DNA of 64,000 nucleotides, taken from positions 4,132,665 to 4,196,664 of the forward strand of contig JAJEKV010000046.1 of assembly GCA_021234155.1 (NCBI GenBank). The letters run 5' to 3'. The translations under genes were made by a program, and so were the position numbers. The notes under the pieces are model-generated. The model was not told the origin of the DNA. It ran no database searches and saw only the letters and a program-made list of their open reading frames with translations. Positions 55,261 through 64,000 of this stretch are shown one piece after another. This DNA is from Isoetes taiwanensis. Taxonomy: Eukaryota > Streptophyta > Lycopodiopsida > Isoetales > Isoetaceae. How positions within the stretch are numbered: the stretch's first letter is position 1; every line of letters starts with the position of its first letter.

Positions 55261-57089
55261 TGTGACGTTCCAGCATAATATACGCCCCAAATACGTATAT
55301 TATACTGCCACGTCACCCGTACATGTCACGGATGACATGTACTCGCGAGACGTATAAGGTTGCACCTAGGGGGCAAGAGTTGCACCTAGGGGGCAACATC
55401 GAATGTTGTGCATGTTAAATAAACATACACAATAAATAACCCCATGGACCCCATTGCCAAATGGCTAAATCCCATTTGGCCAATGTCTAACCTAACCCTA
55501 AGGGTTCTATATAAGGGCTAAAACCCTAGACCCTAGCTCTCTTTTCGTTTTGACCATTTAGGGTTTTTCTAGAGTTCCTTCCCATTTTCGCATTTAGGGT
55601 TCTCTTGGGCCATTTCGGCCAAGGTAGGACCCCAATTGCATTGTTAGGGCTACGGAAAGCGGATTTGCACAATGATTATTGAGTAAGTGACCATTGTTCT
55701 AAGATCAGGAGTATGGGCGCCTTCCAAGGATGGGGCGCTTAGTCAAGAGCGGGTATCTAGTCATTACACAGTAAAACCGTCTTTGGGCATGGCAATATGA
55801 AGGTTTAGCATGTTAGATCATCTCTAGAGGCCTTATAGATCCGAGATCCCAAGCTCTAACAAAGGAACCTAACATTCTGTTATGTAGTTAGTTAGTTTAG
55901 ATGTTATTTTCTATTTCAGTTCTATGATGATGGATGTATTTCACTCTGTGATCTCCATGTATTGGGAAAGGGGGGTAGAGACCCAAAGGCTGTGTAGTAG
56001 ATGTTCCTAGCATAGCACCTTAGTTCCCAGTTACATGCGGCCCGTGCATGTGAGCCCACCGGGTCGTGGGTGAAGGGCTAGGCCGGTTGATAAGGAGGAA
56101 CTTGTCTCATCCTGACCGACCCCTCCGGGTAGTAAGGCCTATCGGGGGTCTCTGAGGCTAGGCTTAATGGCTTGTCACCGCGTGTGGGCAAGGCATGAGC
56201 TCGACACTCGTGGGGTGGTGGATATGACCTTCCGGTGAGTTCAAGTCGAATCTGGGCAAGTGGCCCTCTAGCGCCTGTGATGAGCATGGATGCCTCGGAG
56301 GAGAGGCAAACTCTTCCTGCCCTCATGAGGGGGCTGGGGAGATGCAACCCAAAGAGTAGTAGCCCCTCTCGGCTATTCACCCGAGCCTACGGTCCAAGTC
56401 CCAACACTTTTCAGCCTACTACACGCAAAGTGTGCACTGGAGGGGCGGATGGAGTGGACTACCCTAAGCCATGTTCTATGCCGCCCAAATCCATTGCCAT
56501 GAATTACCTCGCAATGAACTCGGGGAGACCCTAGCGGGTCAGTCATTCCCCGGAGTCCGAGCCTTGGGTAGGATTTCTCCCTTCTGTTATTGTTTATGTT
56601 GATGTTGTTATCTCTTGTGATGTTTTATGATATGTCCACCCTTCGAGGTGGTTGTCTTTATGTATCTTGTTAGTTTGTGCTCATGTTTGTTTATTCAAGG
56701 CTTCGTGAATAGGGTTCGACCGATGGAAGACGGGTGAATGACACATCCATTCTTCCCTTGCTGGCTCATTCCACTGGGAGTGGAGTCAGGTGGATGGCCC
56801 CTGTCAGTGTAGCTGCCAGGGGGAATGCTCCTCCTTCGGATACGATGTGTGCATCGTATAAGGAGTAGGGACGTCCAAAGATGGTATCGAGCATGATCTT
56901 GGTAGACCAGGATCGAGCACCTGACCATTTTCCTTAGGACTAATGATGTAGACTTCGGTCTTGGGAACAACCTCCCAAGCAGAACCTCGAAAATTGGGAA
57001 ATGTTTTTCCCAATTGTAGAAGCAATAGGTTAATGCTAAGAGTAGTGATAAGTTTTAGCAAAACCCAACCTAAAATGGCCAAAAAGGTG

Positions 57090-57170
57090 ACCCCCACGAG
57101 TGCGCCCGGCCCAATTCGGTTTGCAAACCGATTCGAGCCCTGGACTGCTGTGAGTGGTGGACCCATGTTG
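57090..57170 (+). repeat. Palindromic module 1
   Basis: GAGTGCGCC at 57099, perfect 16-base palindrome TCGGTTTGCAAACCGA at 57117-57132, then GTGAGTGGT at about 57149. The outer arm is degraded (GGACTGCT). Confidence 0.75.
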
Positions 57171-57304
57171 ACCTAGTTAGATGTATAATTTAGCTAAACT
57201 AATGGTGTAGTTCAGCTTATCTCCTTGATTTTAGCTAGCTTTGCATGTTATAACACTAAGAAACCCCTTGTAAATTGAAAATTGGACCCCAAAAAGAGGT
57301 GACC

Positions 57305-57378
57305 CCTCGATGAGTGCGCCTGAGACCCATTTGGTTTGCAAACCAATTCGACCCAAGTGCGTGTGGTGAGTGGTCAAA
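57305..57378 (+). repeat. Palindromic module 2
   Basis: GAGTGCGCC at 57312, perfect 16-base palindrome TTGGTTTGCAAACCAA at 57331-57346, then GTGAGTGGTC. Relative to modules 1 and 4 both arms changed (C to T and G to A), keeping the palindrome. Confidence 0.75.
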
Positions 57379-58007
57379 ACTTTGAACCTTCAGAATTTGA
57401 GTTATACAGACTCCAAATCGCTTTGAAATTTGTTGCGTTAGGACCATTAAAGAGTCTAGAATCCATTTATGACCTCAAATTAGTATAAAAATATTATAAT
57501 CCTCCTCAAAATGACCAAAATAGGTCAAATCCTAAATTCTGTCTCCCAAATACAGTTTAATTAGAAATAGAAGCAATAGCTTTTCTAGTACAAGGCTAGA
57601 GTCACATAAGGGCAAGGAGCACAACTTTTTGAAGACATTGAAGACCCAGGCGATGTACTGACAACAAAAAGGAGGAGAGTGAAAAAGACAGATCCAAGAG
57701 AGGAAGCACTATGGCAAACACCTCTACAAACGAAGCGAGCAGTACAGGGCACAACCGGCCTATCAACAATTCTCATCGAATGGAAGATATACGTTAATCA
57801 TCTGCATGAAGAACCTTCTCGACTATCAAGAACTCGGGTGCAACATCTACGGACTCTCAGCAGAAAGAAGATTGCTAGTTTATTGTAAATATAAATTTAT
57901 GTTTTGATCATGTTAATGTGTTAAATCAGGTGTAAGTAGAATGTGTTACTAAGTTCTGCAGCTGGAATTAACAAAGTTGGAGCAAAACTCAGTGTTTTTG
58001 GCCCCAC

Positions 58008-58080
58008 CCCTCACAGAGTGCGCCCGGGCCACTTGGGATTATATTCCTAAGCGCCTCTCAAGACGCGGTGAGTGGTCGGC
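58008..58080 (+). repeat. Palindromic module 3 (divergent)
   Basis: GAGTGCGCC at 58016, then CTTGGG..ATATT..CCTAAG, an imperfect inversion, then GCGGTGAGTGGTC. The flanking CCCCACCCCTCAC matches CCCCACCCCTCGC in module 4. Confidence 0.6.
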
Positions 58081-58204
58081 TCTTGATCTATGCCAAAACT
58101 TGTCCAAATGCGAAAGTAAGCACACCATTCGACTCAGCACCACCATAATTAGTAGGATTTGAACCCTAGTTTGTAGAAATTGCCCAACCCTAACTCACAT
58201 GGAG

Positions 58205-58283
58205 CCCCACCCCTCGCAGAGTGCGCCCAGACCAATTCGGTTTGCAAACCGATTCGACCCTGGCGCACTGTGTGAGTGGTCAC
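58205..58283 (+). repeat. Palindromic module 4 (most complete)
   Basis: GAGTGCGCC at 58219, palindrome TCGGTTTGCAAACCGA at 58237-58252, then GGCGCACT at 58262-58269 pairing with AGTGCGCC, then GTGAGTGGTC. This gives a nested stem: an outer 8-bp arm and an inner 8-bp arm. Confidence 0.8.
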
Positions 58284-58575
58284 ACCAAAATTGCCCCAAT
58301 TTGTCCACACTTTCCCCAAATTAGATAGAATTTGTTGCAATAGGATCCTTAGAATGTACTCTTTAGCTTGATTAGCTTGTCTTGTGCTTAGCAATACCTT
58401 AGAATCCAAAATTTTCCTTTATCCAAAATTTTTCTAAAATTAGGGTTTTTGCCTATAAGTAGACCACAACCCTCATTTGCATCCTACACCTTTGCTCCTC
58501 GCTCCAAGCCGATTTTTCAACTCCCTGCAGGAGGCTCCTTCATCTGTTTGATACCCCCGCCAGCTCTAGCATCAT

Positions 58576-60337
58576 GGCAACCATCAATGCTATTCCCTAT
58601 TTTACCCAGGACATTATGGTGAGTTCCATGCAAAGATAGGTCCTTCTCTAGTAGAACTTCTCCCTTGCATAGGATACTTTAGGACAGCCTTAAGATAGAC
58701 AAATACCTAGAAAATAAGGCCAGCCGCTTACCCAATTACATGTCCATAGCTGTAAATAGGAGGAGATACTCCTCATACACCGCAGTTGTAGCAATTTTCC
58801 TATCCCATAGAGCCCAAATCCAGATAGGAGAACCATCTGTCCAACCCCTAGATATTGAGCCTATGGCCATGGCAGCAGGTGACGAAGAGCCGATGCTTCT
58901 GGAGTATGAGAGGGAAGAGCGGGGAGGAAGATGAAGGGCGTGGGCCGGACAGGGGAGGACATCGATGGCGTCGACCCGGACCTCGGCGGCGACACGGAAC
59001 AGGATAGAGGCGGTATCAGCGTAACATCTCCCTAAGTTCATCGTATGGCGACTATAGGGAGATGATAGCAGTACCGATGGACGAATAACCCGAAAGATAT
59101 AGGGCTGCAATCAAAACCAGAGAGGAGGCGGGGAAGGCAGAGCACGGCAAGGGACGGAGGAGCCGACCTAGCCAACAACCACAGACCACTCAAAGGCAAC
59201 TCAAAGGAGCGATGGCATGTGCAATAGAGATGACAACAACTCCAGGCATAGGGGAAGCATCTCACAACGAAGATTCAAAGACATGCAACAATGCCCGACT
59301 ACAACAACCAGATGATCGTACGCAAGCGATCAATGGCACTACACATCTCCAAACGACACTCCACATGACAGGCAAACACATTAAGGAGGAGCATTTTCAA
59401 CTCAAGGGTTCACATCGAGCAACGTTCTTAGCGACTTGGGATAACAACCTCAGATCACATACGAAGGTCAACTACAGTCGCAACACCTCAAGGAGCCCCG
59501 GAGTCAAGTAGAACGAGGAAGATGCAGCAAAACCGAAGAATCAAACGTGATTGGAGGAGGGAAAATCCTAAAGAAGTATACACAATTAAGCATATGCTCT
59601 TCTATAAATTAGAAAAGTGGATGAATTAAAATCCCAGTATAATTATAGATATATGTCTATCATAAATATCGGGAGCTAACACATAGTACAAAATTAGGAT
59701 CATGTTTTAGGGTTTAGTGTTGCATTAAGAAACTCCATCGCTTCGACTATCAAAGGATGAAGCAAAGAACCACAGGTATAGCCAAGAGCAAGTGTTCGAA
59801 TGAAAGAACAATTAGAGAGAGACGACCAGAGCCCAAATCAAGCTTTGACTCCAGACACTTCGAGAAGCGGCCTCAAGTAGAAGATCGCTCGTCCAACACA
59901 ATGTCAAGATGAGAGATAACGCCAGTCATGTCAAGATCTCTAGCGCCGCACCATCTAGGTTTTGCACGACGACATCTTCGGGATGCAACTCTACCTCCTC
60001 TAGGAGCAGAAACACTTGACGGCATTATGACATGGGTGCCCTCAACAACAGAAGGAGCAACATCGAGACATCTTCAAAAGTGCAGCCACGACCTCAAGCC
60101 GACAGACGTCGAGGAATTCTTCGGGACGACCCGACATCAACGAACCAACTGAGGAGGCAACCTCTTGACGACCATAATCCCGCGCCTTATATGGTGATGT
60201 TTGTAACATGCATGCGGGAGGTGCACTTAAGAAAGGCTTCATAACGATGGGTTATGACTATGCTCATTCAACAACTAGGTGATGGCTTCGTCAAGTACTC
60301 TAACAACAATTAGAAGAGAAGCAGCCCAACTTATCTC
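58576..60337 (+). other. 5' part of a second LARD-like internal region
   Basis: After the LTR-like stretch comes ATGGCAACCATCAATGCTAT, a short open frame ending at a GTGAGT donor-like site (58619). The rest to 60337 has frames under 125 codons on both strands with no recognised domain. It leads without break into the repeated sequence at 60338, so it is probably the upstream internal part that copy 1 lacks. A primer-binding site could not be identified with confidence. Confidence 0.45.
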
Positions 60338-63300
60338 CGACACGAGGGACCTCAACGCCCAAGATAGAAGCATTCGACACCTTAACGACAAGGACAGCAA
60401 CCAAAGCACCTTCGAAAAAAGAGAGTTCAAGACATTAGCCGGGCTATTCAAAGGACGGGGAGCAGGTCTAGGGCAGAAAGTACTTCAACTCAAGGGTCAA
60501 TCTCACCTTGAGATATAAGAGTACATCATCCCCCGTGACAAACCAATCATGGAGAAGAGTCATGAGGCTTTACTCGCCAGAAGATGCACATGTATTGAGG
60601 GACAATGGCCATAAAACGAAGAGGCGAAGGAGTGCTAGTACTTCCACGAGCTCCTTAGATGCAACACGAGGTCTAAAACTGTGGAGCGTGATCAAGTGCA
60701 ACTAGAAGGCATCATAGCAACGAAGATCGTGATAACGTCTAAGCCATCACATTGAGGAGATCAAACAGGTATGATGAGAAGCTCGATGGAGAAGCGAATA
60801 GGAGAACCGAGCCAAAGAATGGGTAATCAGCTAGAACCTCACAAAGCTACGACAACTCGCATGCAACTTCGTGAACCCAAGGATCGACAACCGAAGGCAA
60901 TCGATGAAGAGAACAACTCCTTAATTACGAGTCTAGCCAAAGGGATTGTGCACAACTTCAACATGCGCCCAAAGATCTTCAGGACATTGTGAAGGGAAGC
61001 AATTATTGCCCAAGAACAACATTAAGAAGTAGACCGAAGCAGGAAGCATCAACGACCATCACATCCTTAGTTAGCATGTGAAGCAGAAGCAAGTTGTGCC
61101 GCACCTGCCGACAGACATTGGAGAGCTCAAAAATATCAAAGAGTCTACCAATCGAGCACGAGCTGACATATAAATAGGAGGATATAGATCTTCAACACCT
61201 GCACACTAGGAGGAACATCGACAACAACACCATGGAGTATGTGTGCACCTCGAGGGGAGACACCAAGGGAGCCTAATAGCTTTAATAGTATTTGTAATCA
61301 TAATAGTGTAAGCTATATGACTTGCATGCATATTTCCCTTTGTTATTTCCTCTCTCTCAAGATAACAGATCAAAGAAAAGAGATGCGGACAATTGGAAAG
61401 CGTGGAAGCGAGCAACATCCTCAACACTTGTCCGTCCAACACGCTGAGGACTTCAAGGATGGGTTGGCACAATAAGATGGGATCTAGAGGCATCTTTTAG
61501 CGCCAAGATGTTTCTCAACGAACCACTTCGGGGCTTTTGGGAAGTAACATAGAAGATTTCAAGTGGTCAACTACGCCATCAAAACCACCAACAATGGGAA
61601 GCCTCTACATCGAGGAAAGTTGACCTCTACATCGAGGAGGAGCCCGGAGTCTCGAGAAAGCAACTTCAAGAGCGTTACCCTCAAGAAGGCGGCGTGAGTG
61701 GATGAGCTGCCGAGAGCAAGATTGAGGCTTATGGATGGCGACATCCATAATGGGAGTGGAAGGCATTTCTAGATTTTCTCATGAAGGGATTGCCCCAAGT
61801 TGAGCTAAGCGCCAACGATTGGGAAGGAAATGCATAGGAGTAACTAAAATTATACATGATTGTTAACAGACATCCAACATATTGAAACCACTTAGGTGAG
61901 ACCGATCACCCGCTAAGAAGGAATCATTACTAGGATAATTGTTGACCATGTATAAAGCTAGTACCTCCAAGGAATAATCCAATCGAATGAAAAGAAGTAA
62001 TCTAACAAGTCCGCCAACTTGTTATGATGACATCAATTCAATTGATAGGAATATTCCAAGAGAGTAAATAACTAAGAAAAGGGGGATATTTAGAATATAA
62101 AATTAAATAGCACATGAAAGGCACATCGAGAAATAAGAAACATATTAATCACATAGTCTCTTGAGGCAAAAAGAATTGTCATGATAATAAAACCTTGCAA
62201 TTTAGAATTGTTCTAAATAATTCAATAACTCATCGCTTAGGGATAGATATGTTAAACATGATGGTCGTGCATCCATCATAGACGATTAAATATGTTAGCT
62301 AAGGCTAGTAAATTAATGTGTTAGGTAAGAAGCATATAACCTCTTAAGGTAAATAGAATAGCTAAGATGTTATGACAACATCAATTAAGGGATAGGATAC
62401 ATTGAGGTGTAGGACCACTTTCTTATGAAGAAAGAATGGGGGCTCAATCTTAGGATTTGAACCTACCTACATCTTAGGGGTTGAATCAGCCATCCAATTA
62501 GTCGACCCGCAAGTAGCCAAAGCACATAGAGCGTAAGATGGATAGATGCTTAATGTCTATGTGTCCTTCATCATGCAAGATTAATGCGGTAACCAACTGC
62601 ACCAAAGCAGGGGAGCGAATCAATGGAAGCAATGCAACGCCAAGTCGTCTTCAAATTAGTCGAAACACCGGCTCAATGGGGGAGATGTATTCTAGCCTTA
62701 GCGGGTGCGACAACTAAGGTGGGGAGAGGCTTTGCATAAATTTCTTACGCCATGATCTATTGTTTGCATTCGCATCTAGGAATGAGCTAGTAGCCTAGCT
62801 CTTAATTAAATTATTCAGGGTTGTCAACCCCATATAACTACATAAATTATATAGTCTTAAATATGTTATCATGCAGGGCATCGATAGCACTCCATGATGG
62901 CATGTATCATAAGCTTTAATGCCTTGTTGATAAATTATATGTTCATAATAGCTGCATAGATAGTTTTGTCTTGTGTAGATATCTACGATTCGAGATAAAG
63001 TAAGATAATAATTACATAAAATCTTAGTTAAACCTTAGGCAAATAAAGGATGTAATTCCTTCCAAAGGCATTTAAGTAACTTTCATAGGATCGACAAATA
63101 TAATAAGAATTTGTCTATCTTTCCATAAGTATAGCAAATATAAAGTATATACATGTAAGGTTGATACATCACCAACCAAGTAGCGAGCGAGAGTCATACG
63201 CTCAACACTTGGATCCGATGATATAAATCCTAGCCATATGATAAACAATTAAAATACGTTTCAAACTAAGCATGGCATCGATAATCGTATGATGACATAT

Positions 63301-64000
63301 CTTAAAGGTCGTAAAGTTATCATATAATAGTTAGTTAAATATAATACTATTGGAAGCAATATATCCAATACTACTATAATGTGCTAATATAAGAATATTA
63401 CCGTAAGGTAATTAATATAATTGCATACATTAGGGAAGTCCAGCAGGATCATGCGAGGGGTCCAAGGCGTAATGTTTATTTAAGGCGTTAGCGGATGCTA
63501 GCCGACATGCAACAGTTGGTGGAGGAAGTACAAAAGATATCCTCTAGCGGCAAAGAGGCGGTGAGAAGAGCATAGCGACAAGCTCTGCATCGACAATTGC
63601 ATAGACGAAGCTACGCATGGCCGGTTAGGTGAAGCTTCTGCAGCATCGACGATTAAAGCATCAGGCTGAAGCTCTGCATCGACAATTGCAAGCTTGCTCC
63701 AAGGTGGCTGGACAATCAAAGGATAACCAAAAGAGTAAGTCTCCTAAAGAAACACATTTCTAATCGGAGGAAGTCTTGGAGAGACCAAAGTTCTTGGAAA
63801 CAATGGGCGATCACCTTGAGATTGTTCGAGAGGTTCTTCTTGTCGATCCTATAAGAAGACAAGAAGATCTCAATCCTCCAATACCCAAAGGAAAGAGACA
63901 CTTACAAGTGGAAGACGCTTACGTCGGGCTCGTCAAGTCAAGTAATCGACATCGACACCCAAGAAATACATTTCGGGCATGTCGATTTGGGTTTAGATTA
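60338..64000 (+). repeat. LARD-like internal region, copy 2 (continues beyond window)
   Basis: The stretch matches 50739-54384 from CACGAGGGACCTCAACGCCC to the window end. The offset is about 9.6 kb throughout. Differences are short clustered indels; most of the sequence between them is identical. An open frame 60279-60518 crosses the repeat start and reads SDTRDLNAQDRSIRHLNDKD, which might be a gag remnant, but copy 1 does not keep it open. Confidence 0.85.

Larger units (their letters stand above)
55261..58575 (+). repeat. LTR (3' boundary uncertain)
   Basis: The stretch begins TGTGACGTTCC right after the polypurine tract. A TATA box TATATAAG lies at 55508-55515, followed by TAGGGTTT-rich leader sequence, as in an LTR U3-R junction. 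GGTTGCACCTAGGGGGCAA(GA) is duplicated in tandem at 55359-55400. Coding-like frames have no motif. It also contains the four palindromic modules (57063-58290). The end is placed only tentatively before ATGGCAACC at 58574; a second TATA-like CCTATAAGTAG is near 58451. Only one copy is in the window, so the boundary cannot be checked by comparison. Confidence 0.5.

Noticed and set aside
60279-60518. gag-like gene in the second LARD copy
   Set aside because: The frame is not kept open in the first copy, and no zinc knuckle or capsid motif is seen.

Overview
The window looks like nuclear DNA from a land plant with a large, repeat-rich genome. The evidence is plant-type split genes (a SET/Rubisco-LSMT-like gene, an EXORDIUM-like fragment, PLS-type PPR repeats), a plant dual-RNase-H Ty3/gypsy element, a chromodomain Ty3/gypsy element, plant L1-like LINEs and MITEs. 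A fern or gymnosperm seems more likely than a compact angiosperm genome, but the sequence does not settle it. Nothing bacterial is visible: no operons, CRISPR or rRNA. Only one gene (SET, 23.0-25.3 kb) reads as largely intact; almost everything else is transposon or relic.

Layout. 1-10573: a Ty3/gypsy element with two long LTRs, a tRNA-Gln-like primer site, and gag-PR-archaeal-type RNase H-RT-degenerate RNase H-INT broken by frameshifts. 10574-13710: a tandem repeat and a scrambled chromovirus with parts on both strands. 14728-16310: a 200-bp inverted repeat enclosing a LINE ORF1 fragment. 16740-21498: one L1-like LINE insertion bounded by a 12-bp target duplication, with its 5' half inverted (ORF1 and endonuclease on +, RT and zinc-binding domain on -) and carrying a MITE. 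21.5-23 kb: repeats and a small Ala/Pro/Ser-rich relic.

23297-33255 and 33256-43126 are a direct tandem duplication of about 9.9 kb. Each copy holds the SET gene (cut at its 5' end in copy 2), a split gene for a Crypton/DUF3504-type tyrosine recombinase, and a second kind of LINE (cut at its 3' end in copy 1). The breakpoints lie inside the SET first exon and inside the LINE ORF2. The copies differ mainly by clustered small changes at CAG/CTG sites, which raises the question of sequencing error and of whether the duplication is real.

44.2-44.9 kb is an EXORDIUM-like relic. 46.5-46.6 kb is a LINE-like 3' end with a (TAA)n tail. 49.1-50.1 kb is a PPR relic holding a MITE with a 9-bp target duplication. 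From 50739 to the end, a non-coding LTR-retrotransposon family (LARD-like) is arranged as internal region, polypurine tract, LTR, internal region; 3.6 kb of internal sequence occurs twice, 9.6 kb apart. Inside the LTR-like stretch are four palindromic modules, one pair of which keeps its palindrome through compensating changes.

Functionally, the window is mostly a record of successive insertions, captures and rearrangements. The parts most worth following up are the tyrosine recombinase gene pair, the unusual RNase H order in the Ty3 element, the inverted LINE and the palindromic LTR modules.
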